A stretch of 64,000 bases of DNA, from positions 263,222 to 327,221 of the forward strand of contig SCFE01000005.1 of NCBI GenBank assembly GCA_004352715.1, in the 5' to 3' direction. Position numbers and translations under genes: made by a program. Numbering within the stretch: position 1 is the stretch's first letter; each line of letters starts with the position of its first letter. The notes under the pieces are model-generated. The model was not told the DNA's origin, ran no database searches, and was given only the letters and a program-made list of their open reading frames with translations. The stretch comes from Hofstenia miamia (Eukaryota > Xenacoelomorpha > Acoela). Shown here piece by piece: positions 12,001-25,263 of this stretch.

Positions 12001-12635
12001 TAAGGGAGGTCTTCCATAAATTACGTTATCTGACTCGATGTTGCTAAATTTAGTTACTACACGTCAAGCAGGGCGGTATCTTCGTTTGAACTAGTTTACC
12101 CGGCAGCGAACTAGTGTAGAGTGTTGATATCCAACCGGATTAAGTTTCAAATCTTAAAAGAAAAGTGCCCGATAGCCTACTAATCGTACTTTCTAAATAA
12201 CTGAAATTAGTTTACAATTCTGGTAAAATAAAATAATTTACATTTTCAACAATAAAATTTATAAGCACACAAAACAGTACATAATGACACCAAATTTTCC
12301 GACATATTAGTAAATTTATAATGGATTTTAAATTCGCCACATGAAGGAAAACTGTGGCATTCTATAAAGTTAATTCTAAGCTGTATTATAAACAAGTGCA
12401 CTCCGCTAATCAATATTCATCAAAACATGGTAAGAATGTTTGTCTGAAGTGCTCTAAATGCAGACGCATAGACGAATATTACCACTAATTAGGATGTTAT
12501 ATTTTATTAAAGGTACTGTGGCTTCAAAACATTTCCTTCTTGCCTTTTGTAATATAATATGTTCCTTTAATTTAAGAATCCTAATGTTTTCTACATTCAC
12601 TTATATTTATCATACTGAAGAAAATTATCTAATTA
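12001..12635. other. Stretch without recognised gene
   Basis: AT-rich, no supported feature. CTTCCATAAATTACGTTA near 12011 resembles words I associate with some transposon ends, but no partner was found. Confidence 0.5.
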
Positions 12636-12639
12636 TTTC

Positions 12640-12833
12640 AATAATAATAACAATAATAATAATACTAACAACAGTAACAATAGTAATAATAAAAATTAAA
12701 GCAATAATACTAAAAAATGATTATAAAATGAAAATAATGATAATAATCATAATATAACTATAATTATAGTAGCATTATTATTAATAATAATGATTATTAT
12801 CATAATAACAGTAATATTAATTATTTTGATAAC

Positions 12834-12864
<31 letters not shown>

Positions 12865-12866
12865 TA
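12640..12866. repeat. Imperfect ATA/TAA trinucleotide-rich low-complexity tract
   Basis: Interrupted AAT/ATA/TAA units, ending in a purer ATA run at about 12833-12862. Open frames overlapping it are low-complexity Ile/Thr strings. Confidence 0.85.
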
Positions 12867-13244
12867 TAAATATATCCGAGAATCAATGTCTTTTCTAGCT
12901 AATTCTTAAAAGTAAATCCACGATCACATAAATTTATTTTCAGCTGTATTTTCCAGCCTTGTTCTCATCGAACAGCCTTTAATATTTGGAATGATTTAGA
13001 TAATGAAATTAGAGTAAAAAAAATTACAAAAAATTAGACAAACTTAAAAATTGCACTGTTACACCGACAAAATACAATTGGCGACACAAGCATGCTAAAC
13101 AAATTTACTGATTTCTTACACTGAGCTCTCAAATACATAGGCAAGCATACAAACACATTTTATATTATTAAAATATTATGCATGCATATTTAGTTTGTAG
13201 TTTTAAAGTTGTATTTATATTGTAAATACATTGCTTTGACTCTA

Positions 13245-13328
13245 ACAACAAAATAATAATATTTTTTTATTATATTAATAACAATAAAATAATAATTATA
13301 ACAATAATGAAAATAATATTATTATTTT
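13245..13328. repeat. AAT-rich low-complexity tract
   Basis: Interrupted AATAAT/ATTATT units, partly self-complementary. Confidence 0.7.
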
Positions 13329-16300
13329 CTGGAGGGCATAATTACAAAGTTGTAAGCTGTCGAAGTGACGGGTTGTGGCACTTCTAGTGTTAATCATCAG
13401 ACGCAACAAATTCAATGGATGCTTAGATTGTAAAAGTTACCACATTTTGATACCAAATAAAATGAATTTTAATTACTCTGTTAAGATCGCATATAAAATA
13501 ATATTTTTAGAAAATAGTTTTACTAAGGTCGACAGTTTACACTCCTCTTCGTAAATAATACACCTATATTCAATTTTCTTTGAATCACTGCATAACAAGA
13601 TGTACTTGATTCATGTTAAAGAGCAATAATTACTCTCTACAAGATTCTGAATCCTGCTCTTACTATTGATGTCTCTGTATACTATTGGATAATGGAATGA
13701 GATTGTAATCAACATATTTGTGAGATAAGAAAGACATGGAACTAAAAAATATATTCTACTACTACAGTAGTAGTATTGCTTCTTACATCTCTGGGAAATG
13801 GAGGTACGCGTTGGTTTTAATTTTTGGTTAAGCCTTATCAGTGAGTGGTAAAATATGCAAAATGTTGATGAATACAATTTGTAGCAATGGGGTTTTGACG
13901 TTTAAATTTGATTCTTTCCATAATCAAACATTAACAATAACAAAAAATGAATAAAAAACAAGCAAATTTCCTTCAAGTGGCTATTAATTGAGAAAAATTT
14001 AATCAGATATGACTAGTACGTTTATCCAATAAGGGTTAATGCATCAATGCAAAACAAATCTAGGTCTCTACTTTAAATTTGCTTTTTCTTATAAGTAAAG
14101 AAAGTGAATTACACTGTTTTTGCACTAGCAATATATGATTATATAGTTGAATATATTGATTATTGGATTTGAATAACTATAATGTCAACTAATTTTAATG
14201 CATTTAAGCATTGAATCAATTATACAAACATAATCATAGAGATTTTTTTGCATAATTCATTTTATAGAATCTTTATAGTATACTAAATCATATAGTTATA
14301 ATTGAATATCAATTGGTAAAATGTTTAAATTGAACTTATAAATTTGTTCAATTCTTTGATTGAAATTCAATGCCCAGTGAAGTCATCGCTTTTTTCAGCG
14401 TTCCAACACTTGAAGGTAATCAAGATTATGAAGCATATTTAACAATAGATAATATGATAATATGCAATTTTATAAATTTCTAATTGTATTACTTTGAATG
14501 ACTAATTTGTTCTTACAAAACACAACATGTGGAATCCCTTCACTTTAAATTGCATGAAATGGTCAAACTAAGATCTTTATTTCATCACAGGAACTATATG
14601 AATATCGAGGATTAAGCTCAAGTCAATCAATAAATTCCAAATCATACAAAAGTTGACTTATCTCATTGCAAGTAATGCTACTTAATTTTCTGAATCACTC
14701 AGATAATGTAATGAATGCAAAGTACTGTTTGCATATATTCAAATATATTCGAAAGTAATAATCTCACATTCTATATATAAAATATATACTCAACTATTAT
14801 TGTTGTGTATTAAAAGCAGATTTCGATCGACCAAAACATTGTTTGTGAATCTGATAATGAGAATACTATTCCCTTTTTTTAAGCATCCATTTTTTCAATC
14901 TTATTGAAAATGATCGCTGAAGTTTAGCCTAAGTATTGTCTTAATTACGGAATTTGAGAGACTTGTCAACTCCAACCGATCTCGCTTCAACTTTGAATAT
15001 ATTTTCATCAGATGAATTTGTTATTAAACTTTCTGTATGCGCTAAATATGATTCTAAGATATTGGCATTAGAAAACTGTGAAGGTGCACCCGATTGCGAC
15101 TCACTATGGGAACCTGTAATAAAAACTGATTACTAACTCTTTCAATTTCAACCAGGACGGGGAAAAATTTCATCAGATTTGCTATTGAATAATTTTTTAC
15201 TAATCTAAAATGTGTTTGTCATATAAATATGCCGTGTTCTCCTGATATTAATACATTATTTTGGCACATTTAATTTCAGTACGGAACCAAAAATGAATGA
15301 ATGGGATGCCTTCTAAATCACACGGGATTTGACAATGACTAGGGTAAAAAAATTTAACACCAAATGGGAGCAAGTCCTTAATAGCTAGATTTTAAAAAAT
15401 ACAATTACCTTTAATATAAACAGTGGTATTCAATATTTTTGGTAAACCAATTTGAAGCATTTTTTGTATAAAATTAATCTAAGGGTGAGAACTCCTTAAT
15501 TATTCATTAAAATAAAATATAAGTCCAATATCTAGTTTATAGAAATGCCAATAAAAAGTCCCAGGAACATGTTATACAAACTTTAATGTGAATTTTAGAC
15601 ATTATAATAAATAAAAATTTCTAATTAACGATGTTGTACGTAATAATGTAAAATATGGCTAAAAAGCACCACCATACAAATAATGAAGGTGGAATTCAAA
15701 TTGAAAAATGCAGGTTCTAAAGTTGTACAACTTCCAATTACACTTTCATTGCAATCTAAGTATGATCTATGCTCTATATGTAATATTCGTTATTGTTATT
15801 ATTGCTTTTCAATGAAGTAAAAGTGTTTCATTGTCAGATATATCAATGCGCATCAATTCATTTGCCGCCAATAATAGGAACAGCATATGGCCATTATCCA
15901 TTAATGGTCTGTTATATAGGTTTTCGTTAAAATTTGCTAAGATGAGATTCCACTGAATAACACCTGTGCAGTCCTAAAAACCAAAATTCAACTTGCATTG
16001 GTTAGTATTAATGAAGAAACCCTAACATATTAACAAAGCCATGGAAATGTTACACTAAATTTTCAGTTAACCAGCTCAATATTCACATATGAAATTTCCT
16101 GAGTAGATGCACAGAAAATTTAGAAATGGTATATGCCTCTAAAATCTACTCTATATTTTTATTGAATAAAATAATTAGTTAATATTATGTTAAAATAAAA
16201 TCAATAAAAGTGTTATACAGGGCCAGGACCTAAAATGAAATATTGAAAGTTGAGAATGGCCATATGTGGTTTACCTCCAATTATCTCTTAGCTCAACAAA

Positions 16301-19300
16301 TACATTGCTTAAGCTCCTTAAATCCAAATTTAAAACCGCACATGAATATCGAATTTGTGACCAGCTTACATTCTTTTGCTCGCTGCAACCATCTAAGCAG
16401 ATATTTATATCATTCATCAATATGATAAGATAAACTCACAATCGGTCGAAATGTTTTTTATTTTTAGAAACGAGATCGTTCAGGCTTGTGCCTAAAAATC
16501 TACCAGATTCTGCGCTGGGTGATTTTAAATTGTCAAAATACATCTTCAATATTGAATATCATGCGTGGTTACTACTTGCTCTACATGTAAAACATTTATT
16601 ATTGTAAATATGGTGTACTTCTGAACATTTTTTCTTTGTATGTAACTTAGTAGTAGTAACAGTAATATTATTAAAAGTTTATTCAGTGTAAATGTAAACA
16701 AAAAGCATGCAAATAGGTGGATAATTTTTTTCGTGCGTACATACATGCGAGTGTGTATTAATGTACTTACATGAATAAACTTATAAAACTTGAATATCTA
16801 TGCATTCTGCATTTTGTCCTACTTTTTTCCTAAATGGTTTGCAACTGGGTGCAGTCATTTTGCAATCGATTTAAATAGGTAGCACTGCTAGATTTAGTCG
16901 AACAATTTGTTACTGTTGAAAATCATGAATATTTAATGTAAGGAAATTTTTACGTTCTTGCCTTGAGCAACCTAGAGAAGTTTCGAAAAATATAAAAATC
17001 CAAGACGATTTTACAAATGCCACAAAAAAGCTTGACAATGTTTAAAGTTTTTAGGAACTTAATGTTTCAAGTTAAAATGTACAAATTGGAAAAATTAAAA
17101 TAGGAATCATGAGGATTAATAATATTTAACAATTGAATTGAAACTACAATACCGTCAATTCTCTTTATAAAGCAAGCTTATCCACCCACCCAACCAACAC
17201 CTACTCACAGCAAAAGCGATAAAGAGAATCAGTTTTTTCTATGAAGGCGTGGTCAATCATAAAACAGAAACTAAAACAGTACTCGCAATAGCGTTAACAC
17301 TGAAATGTATTGAAATCATACTAACCCATTCATACTCTAAATGCAATCCATTTATCCTTTATAATTAAAGAAATTTTTTGTAATAATTTTTTAGACATTG
17401 ACTGAAATCTAAATATATAAATAATTCAATTCTTCAATATCACTAAAAATCAAATTTGATGGGTTAACGCGCGGTCAATGTAAATGATGGCCTCGAAATT
17501 TGCAGTAAAACGGTAATAAAATGGGGTCATTAATCCAGCAGTGTACATTGGCCTGGGTTAATCCAATTAATAGTGATTTGATATGTAAACATAATCACTT
17601 CATCGTACAGTTGCACAAAATCAAGAGCAGTATCCAGCTTTGGAAGAAATTTTTTCTGTTTGATAGTTAGCTTGTTCCATACTGACAAATCATTGCATAA
17701 AAGTCTCTTTTTAATTCAAATTTTTAATTTATTTAAAGTTACTAATGTCTGTTAAAACTATCAACAATTTTATAAATAGCAATACTATTTCTATATATAA
17801 TCATACAAAGAGATTGGATTGAAAATTTCATTGGAAAACCCAAGTCTTAATATGCGTGTACATACATAGCTTAATTTTTATCGTTTAATTTTATCTTCCA
17901 TAATTACAAATTATGTAATTTTTTTAAATTTACTATTAATTTCTGAAAGGCCTCATAAAATTGCTGAAAACTTACAATGGATTTACAAATTAGGCATGGT
18001 AATATTCAGTAGAGCTGACAATAGAAGTTTTTGCTCACATTAAAACTACTCACATAGATATCAAATAAAGTTATGTTGAAACAGCCGGAAATGATTAATT
18101 TTGAAAAAGTTGCATATATTCACGTGAGCCATCTAACGGCAGAATGACGAGCCGACGCAATTGTATTTTCCCATTGAGCGATTAATTTAGCAACATTTTT
18201 AATAATTCCATTAAGAGGCTATATTTCACAACATAGCCAGTTAGGATCTAATAACTCCACAATTGTCACTTACAGGAGACCTGTCACTATCATAATATTT
18301 TCCTCGAAATTATTGTCATTAAACGCGGAAATTACTCTTTTGAACAATTCGGATAAATCTAATCGCTCCTAAAAGGTATGATTTTCCAGTTATTATAATA
18401 TTATGAAAAATGTCATGGTTTTATTAAAATTATATGCTAACTTAAGCTGTTTTTATTGGTACAAATTGTATAGAATTGTAATTAATCTTCAATTGACAAA
18501 AACAACCTTTTATTAATTAATTGATGCAAGGTAACATTGAAAAAGTAGCAAAATTCTTTCAAAATTCAGCTATGTGTTATCTGCATTTCTAAACCTCACA
18601 TGCAGTAAACAATTTAAAAAAAATTTTACTTGGTAGAGAATTAAAAACTAACATTATGAAATCTCATGCTATACTGAAAACAATGTGAATGTACGTCAAG
18701 CACTCTCAAATATATATCATATTTGTAATTGAAGATATACTATACAAATATAAAAAGCTTCTATTTATCTGGGTCTAATTATACTAAAAAATATGTCTCA
18801 CTTACAAATTAAATTATAGAAACAATTTTGGCGAAGTTTCATAGCGATATCGATTTGAAATTTAAGTTTTTTGCTTTGTAATATACTAGGCAAGTTACAA
18901 ATTTATCATAAAAAATATCAATAAGGGTGTTTCACATGCGTGAGAAAAGGCATATTCAGCATAGCTATATTTTTGCGCAATATGTCAAGCAGTTTACTTC
19001 TAAATTTTGCAATTTTTTGGCAGATGTATCCAAAATTGGAACTTACCCTCTAATATACACCTGTCAAGCCAATTCATTATATGTGAATAAAGTATTTTTC
19101 TAAATATTATCCATATTTTGTAATGAGTTTTTGGTATACATTGGAGTAGCTAAGTGGAGTTACAATGGGTGGCATAATTTTTTCAATGTATAACAATAAT
19201 ATATAATGTGTTTTTTTAACTATGTTCGAATGAAACTAATTGAACTGAGTAGGTTTTCTTCATGTACAGCAAAAGTTTCTGTTTGCGAACGAAATTAAAT

Positions 19301-19951
19301 AATGGTATTGGCTTGAATCTGAATGATGTTTAACTAGGAAAGAATCGAGGTTGTGTAAACAAGACAAATATATTCATGCAAAGCAGTGCTTTATTTCCTT
19401 AACTAAAAGAAAACGGAAGCCGAATAACGTCTTATGGCAAAGCTTTTTAGTAAATTTACCATTAAATTTGTTCTATAAAAGCTTATAAAAATTCAGGAAG
19501 TGTAATAAAAATATTAACACCTTTAAATGTAAGTAAGTGATTAATTCAGCTAAAAAGAATGGTATTGTAAAGCATTTCTTTTTAAATACTTAAGTAATAC
19601 ATTTTACGTTTTGCAGTTTGATATCGATTACTCTGTATTGCACTTGTTAAGATATACGTGTTAACATTTTTAGTTACCAAATTCGTTTTACTACTTAAAT
19701 TAATTGAATCTTAAGGAGAAATTCTGTGTATGTGGGAAAAGTCCGTTACCGTGAAAAGCTCAAACTCATCGATTGGGCTAAATTTCAGAAATTTACAATC
19801 ATTAAAAAACTCTAATTATTACAAAGTGTAGCAGTTCAATAAATCACGTGCTTTGAACAATTCTAAATCAGAAGTATGTTGAGTAAAACGCCGCATATAT
19901 TCATTTTGGTAGCAAATGTATTTCGTTTTCTTACACTAGATGCAATAATGT

Positions 19952-19955
<4 letters not shown>
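13329..19955. other. Long stretch without recognised gene
   Basis: More than 6 kb of AT-rich sequence with only short frames (60-90 codons), no domain, no clear inverted repeats and no RNA gene that I can support. Confidence 0.55.

Positions 19956-19956
<1 letters not shown>

Positions 19957-19981
<25 letters not shown>
19957..19981. repeat. (TA)n microsatellite
   Basis: Uninterrupted TA run. Confidence 0.95.
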
Positions 19982-19982
<1 letters not shown>

Positions 19983-20357
19983 TTTAAAATTTGTCCTGTA
20001 AATTCGACCAAAGGTCGCAAAGGCAAATAAATTATTTATTATATAGATTTCGATCTAGTAAGCTTGAAGCAAACATATCTCTGCCGAATTTCAGAAACTA
20101 ATTTATGATTTATAGCAAAGTGATGGTAACAAGGCAAAAGATTCAACCGACTAATTGTTAGTTTACGAAATAGACAAAAAGTAAGGTTTAACAAAGCTGC
20201 TAAAACAGTTAATTCTTTATATATTTAGTATTAAGAAGAGATTCAGTTGAAAAGAATTTAAACGCTTAGCATTTTTTTTGGCACTGCCCAAAACCCCACC
20301 CAACTCCTCATTAGGCTTAGCTAACGGGATGACTAAATATGATATATATATATATAT

Positions 20358-20503
20358 NNNNNNNNNNNNNNNNNNNNNNNNNNNNNNNNNNNNNNNNNNN
20401 NNNNNNNNNNNNNNNNNNNNNNNNNNNNNNNNNNNNNNNNNNNNNNNNNNNNNNNNNNNNNNNNNNNNNNNNNNNNNNNNNNNNNNNNNNNNNNNNNNNN
20501 NNN
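20358..20503. other. Assembly gap (146 N) inside a TA microsatellite
   Basis: TA runs abut the N block on both sides, so the gap is unresolved microsatellite. Open frames drawn through it are artefacts. Confidence 0.98.
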
Positions 20504-20506
20504 ATA

Positions 20507-20542
<36 letters not shown>

Positions 20543-20552
20543 CGCCTGTGCA

Positions 20553-20794
20553 TAGAAGTAGAAATGGATTAGTTCACCCCTGAGTTCGTTTGGGTTGGGG
20601 GATAATTGTTGTTGGGTCATTCTTACAAGCTTCGCCTGTGGGTTGGTCATATTTGAAATTTGTGTTTGTGAGATTCCATGGTTTGGGTCGAATTATCAAA
20701 TTGCATATAAGTATTGGGTTAGCCTAGGACAAATAAGGATTTGATGTGCTTGTATTGGATTGGGTCAGGCAAACTTGATCCATTTCCACCTTTA
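20553..20794. mobile_element. Candidate short inverted-repeat element (hAT-like MITE)
   Basis: The left end TAGAAGTAGAAATGGATTAG pairs with the right end, reverse-complemented TAAAGGTGGAAATGGATCAAG. The interior is rich in GGGTTGG/GGGTC words. The flanking octamers CCTGTGCA and TTTGTATA agree at only 4 of 8 positions, although all four differences are C/T or G/A transitions. Ends are suggestive; the target duplication is not demonstrated. Confidence 0.4.
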
Positions 20795-21128
20795 TTTGTA
20801 TAGAAATACAGTAGTTTTTTATGATTGGAATGTTATGGAATATAGTATAGCAATATCAAAAAAACCATTTTACAGATATGCTGTTAAATTTCTGATGAAA
20901 ACTACATGTACACTTAGATTGCAAAATACCCCAACTTTCTAAGTGAATCTTTTCTTCTTAAAATCATGTGCATGACATATCAAACTTAGTGAAATTTTGC
21001 TGAGAAATTTGATGCCTTACAGTTCGATTTTGCACTATTCAACTAGAAAAGACTTCAGTCTGCTTTGTTATGAAAATGTATTTTTAAGTTTAAAGGTCAT
21101 GTTCAACATTCGAATGGGAAATTGTAGG
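20795..21128. other. Stretch without recognised gene
   Basis: AT-rich, short frames only. Confidence 0.6.
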
Positions 21129-21728
21129 GCATCTGCCATATTTTATAAGAACACTAATGCTCTATTTATGACACTACAAATTTTGAAATAAATAGTTGTT
21201 TCTTGAAATGTGTAAGAATTTTAAACACAATATTTTTAGTTTTATGTAGGCGTCAAAGTTTTAAGCTAAAATAAGATATTGTTCAGTTTAAGTAAAGAAA
21301 CTCTAAGAGAATGATATCAAGTTTCAGTAACTTACTTATATAAAAAATTTTTGTCAGTTTACGATTACAAATTGAAATGTTTATGGTTATATGCATTATG
21401 CACATTGTGTGATTAAGACATCCGTTTAAGGCCAAGACTTCAAGGTGCCTTGAAAAATCTAGATGACGGAGAACTGTACTTTCCTAGTGCTTGCGTATTT
21501 AGTTTGTTAATATATGAAAAGTTTATTTCCATTCACTGTAAGTATACCGAAATACATTTATTTATTTCTGATGTCAAAAACTATGCAGTAACAAGGTTTC
21601 TAGGTAAACTGACCTCCTTGTTATTCTAATCTACCATTAAAAGTAGTTTAGTCTCAAGCAATGCTGTTCTATCGACTTTTTAATTTCCCCCTAATATTTT
21701 GCAGAAGAAGCTGTAATCAGTACATTGT
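21129..21728. repeat. 600-bp exact direct duplication, copy 1 (probable assembly artefact)
   Basis: Reads identically to 21730-22329 at a constant 601-bp offset. Copy 1 ends exactly at a single N and copy 2 starts right after it. That is what two overlapping contig ends look like when joined without merging. No gene lies inside. Confidence 0.93.
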
Positions 21729-21729
21729 N
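21729..21729. other. Single-N contig join
   Basis: One N separating two exact 600-bp copies. Confidence 0.97.
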
Positions 21730-22329
21730 GCATCTGCCATATTTTATAAGAACACTAATGCTCTATTTATGACACTACAAATTTTGAAATAAATAGTTGT
21801 TTCTTGAAATGTGTAAGAATTTTAAACACAATATTTTTAGTTTTATGTAGGCGTCAAAGTTTTAAGCTAAAATAAGATATTGTTCAGTTTAAGTAAAGAA
21901 ACTCTAAGAGAATGATATCAAGTTTCAGTAACTTACTTATATAAAAAATTTTTGTCAGTTTACGATTACAAATTGAAATGTTTATGGTTATATGCATTAT
22001 GCACATTGTGTGATTAAGACATCCGTTTAAGGCCAAGACTTCAAGGTGCCTTGAAAAATCTAGATGACGGAGAACTGTACTTTCCTAGTGCTTGCGTATT
22101 TAGTTTGTTAATATATGAAAAGTTTATTTCCATTCACTGTAAGTATACCGAAATACATTTATTTATTTCTGATGTCAAAAACTATGCAGTAACAAGGTTT
22201 CTAGGTAAACTGACCTCCTTGTTATTCTAATCTACCATTAAAAGTAGTTTAGTCTCAAGCAATGCTGTTCTATCGACTTTTTAATTTCCCCCTAATATTT
22301 TGCAGAAGAAGCTGTAATCAGTACATTGT
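21730..22329. repeat. 600-bp exact direct duplication, copy 2
   Basis: Identical to 21129-21728; see copy 1. Unique sequence resumes at 22330. Confidence 0.93.
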
Positions 22330-24647
22330 GAAATAACGTAATCAATCGACTGGAGTGTTATTACTTCAATAAGGAAGTTAATTTTTAATAAAACGAGCAT
22401 ATGTGTTTATTCCCAACTCTGCTCCATGTGCAGGATTGACAAAGAATTTTTGAGAAATTAAACGGATAATTTAATTTTCTGAATTCCTTAGATAGACAAG
22501 CGGTGACATCTACAATAAAGAACTAGCAGGAAGCAGTCTTTGAAAATTTATTGAAACGTTGTAAATTAAATTTTGACTGGGCAGCGTTATTTTTATGAAA
22601 TGTACAAGATAATTCAATTAGGTTTGATGACAGGGATCAGAAACGAATTTGACTTTAAGTAAATCACAGTTTTTAACTAATCTATTTTTCATCAAACTGC
22701 TTCCAATTCAATTCTATTTATCTTAGAAGTTCGTATAACTTAACACATATTTTGGATTGAAGTTTTCAAATATCTTTGAAAAAATTCTTTTTCCGCATAT
22801 ATAGATCATACATTAGCAACGCCAGAGAAATAGCCAGATGAAAGCCATTAGCTGATATATCAAGACCACTAATAAAACAGAGATGGAAGTGGGGCAGTTT
22901 TTTCAACTACCCCTGTTTGCATATGTGCTCGCTCTGTGAAGGCAGTATCTATTTATTCACACGTTTTTAGAAATTATATGAAATTTTATATTAAATTATT
23001 TCTTAAAATATACTTTGCTGCATTCTTATTAAAATATCAATTTGGTTCCTCCATAACTACCACAAAGAGCAGACTGCCGTACTACTCGTCAGCTTCCCTC
23101 ATGCTTTGCAAGCGTAGCAATAGGCTTTACAATTTATAGCTATTGTAAATACAATTTTAAAAATTAAGTGATCTTGTTTATACATACTTTGATTTCCAAA
23201 AACAATGCATTTCTATATAATGATTACAAATCGAAATCCATCCATCTAAATAATTGCAATAATACGAATACTTTGAAGCCATAATTGTTGGATGTTCTAC
23301 TTTAATATTTAGCTTAAAACACTCATCTTGCAGGTCATTTCATATAGCTAAAGGCAGATTCACAAATGAAATGATGTGAACAATTTTTAATCTTAAAAAA
23401 TTGGTCTTGATACTAACTTAGCCTATTTACTAGTTCTTGTATTTTTGTGAAAGCGATTTAATAAAAAAGAAAATCAATTTTAACAATTCCCTTTGTACGT
23501 TCTGGTTGACAGTCGAAATTATAGTTCCTATAATTTTATCTTTTTATGTATTGTCTTGTTGAGTTTTTTAAAACAACTAAAAGCGTAGCAACTAAATTTA
23601 AACTAGCAAAGTACTTGAAAATATTACTACAACTATTTCTAAGGTCAAAGCTTAAATCGATTAACAAAAATGCTAAAACATGAAAAATTTCGTCTCACAT
23701 TCTGTTTCTTTCTCGCAACACTACAACCTGTAGCACATCTTGTACTTTAGCGCCAGCAATATGTATCCTGGAGGCAATTTACATAGTCAAATGTCATAGA
23801 TTTATTATTCTAAATATACAAGAACACCCATATTTTATCAGTGCAGTTTTTATAATTACTTTTCAAAAAATTGAAAACATCTTGAAAATATTATATTTGT
23901 ATTTTTTTATACTAAAACGGTGATACAATACTCCCATTTTCTCCACAGGCTGTTTTTCGTACGCATTATCCAACATATAAATTGAATGAGTGATCTCTGT
24001 TTCATTTGAAATTTTATAGAAGGATATAATATATAGAAGTAGACTACCATTTTCAGTAAAAAAACTGTTATCTTACAAAGCATAGCATTGATGGAGATCT
24101 ATGTATTTGCAGAAGTAAGCAAATCCTGACACGATGCAACAAAGGGGTTTTCAAGTACATATTCTTTGCCAGAATTTCTATAGAAAAAATATTTCATATC
24201 CATGTCTAAAGTTCTGCAAACGAGTTAGGATTTAGAGAAAAAACACATACATTGAAAGAATTACTAGAAAATTATATGGAAATTTATTGAGATTTAAATA
24301 TATTTCGTTATTTTGACAATTTTTTCAAATAAGAAAACCGCAAAAGGGTGTTTTTACAAATCGAATTTATCTAAGTTCGTTATTAGAAACTATGAAACAA
24401 ACTGTGATGTACTGAAGCCCACTATAAATCTTTTCTCATTTTCGAAAATCTTGTAATATTTTTGGAACACAGCAGTTTATAAATTCCTCACTACGAAGAA
24501 AGCAAAGTGATTTAAAAATTTTTCATTTTTGCCTTAATGTTTCTACAAAGAACCAAGGTGAATATATCCAAATGAACTAAGTTTAAAAAAGGTTTAGTAA
24601 ATTTTAGTGTTCTAGAATTTGGAATATAGTACTTAATTACAAACAGT
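22330..24647. other. Stretch without recognised gene
   Basis: AT-rich. CAGAGATGGAAGTGGGGCAG at 22878 resembles a hAT-type terminus (compare the minus-strand end at 4116) but no inverted partner was found. Confidence 0.5.
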
Positions 24648-24945
24648 GGAGACATTGAAGCAGTCTACAAGAAGCATGAAAACGAGAAGAAACAGCAATA
24701 TCAGGCTAGAGTTTGCGAGTTGGAAGCATCATTTTCTGCCCTATTGTAATTGCTTCCTCAGGAGGACATGCACCCGCCACACAAGCTCTCGTGAAAAGAT
24801 TAGCCACTCTCCTCAGACAAATTAAAACTGCCAACTCACACAAGCATCAATTGGCTGAGGAGGAGGATTGCATTCATCATGTGCCTCAGATGAGCAAGAT
24901 CGAAATGCCATGCGCCATCCAGATATAGGGATCCATATGCAATCG
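24648..24945 (+). pseudogene. Decayed retroelement ORF fragment (C-terminal block of a reverse-transcriptase-type polyprotein)
   Basis: Three overlapping frame pieces follow one another. The first (24648-24731) reads GDIEAVYKKHENEKKQQYQA then RVCELE; the second (about 24728-24838) reads CPIVIASSGGHAPATQALVK then RLATLL; the third (24843-24890) reads SINWLRRRIAFIMCLR before a stop. This order, a charged E-x-K-x-x-Y-x-x-R-V-x-E-x-E helix, then a T/A-x-x-G-G segment with a K-R-L-A-x-L-L helix, then W-L-R-x-R-I-x-F, matches, as I remember it, a conserved C-terminal block of uncharacterised retrotransposon polyproteins common in invertebrate genomes. At least two frameshifts show it is dead. No RT palm motif is present here. 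Confidence 0.45.
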
Positions 24946-25007
24946 CTTCGTCTGAAAACTAAAATTTGCGCTATAAAATACGAAAGAAATGGATAAAGTC
25001 TAAACAG

Positions 25008-25263
25008 ATGTCCATCAATCATAATTCTGAGAACGATTTGGCCTCTAGTCAATCTCTGAAATTGTCAAAAATCAAAAAAAGAAAACTATGAAGCTGAATG
25101 CTCGATGCAAATTAAAAAGCATAGAAGGCGCATAGTTATAGAAGATAGCGAAGAAGAGCCCGAAAGAGAATTTGTATCTTCTGTTAAAGAATCAGGTGAA
25201 GATGGCAAAATATCTTCAGAAGAATTGCAAAAAAGCACAGAAAGTGAAGTCTTGATACAGTAA
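25008..25263 (+). pseudogene. Unrecognised coding-like segment, basic then acidic
   Basis: Frame 1 (25008-25091) starts at an ATG and ends LKLSKIKKRKL before a stop; frame 2 (25081-25263) continues with KKHRRRIVIEDSEEEPEREF and a Ser/Glu-rich tail to TAA. They meet at a run of seven A's (about 25074-25080), so a 1-base slip or sequencing error would join them. The composition, two basic clusters (possible nuclear localisation signals) followed by a Glu/Ser-rich tail, is that of a disordered nuclear protein C-terminus. I recognise no family. It may be a last exon, a pseudogene, or part of the retroelement remnant upstream. Confidence 0.3.

Noticed and set aside
12458-12757. 99-codon plus-strand frame
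   Set aside because: Mostly Ile/Thr/Lys from the ATA/AAT low-complexity tract.
13611-13877. 88-codon minus-strand gene
   Set aside because: No recognised motif, composition like background.
20278-20650. Three open frames of 78-105 codons
   Set aside because: They run through 146 N and TA repeats; artefacts.
22878-22915. hAT-like terminus CAGAGATGGAAGTGGGGCAG
   Set aside because: No inverted partner on either side.
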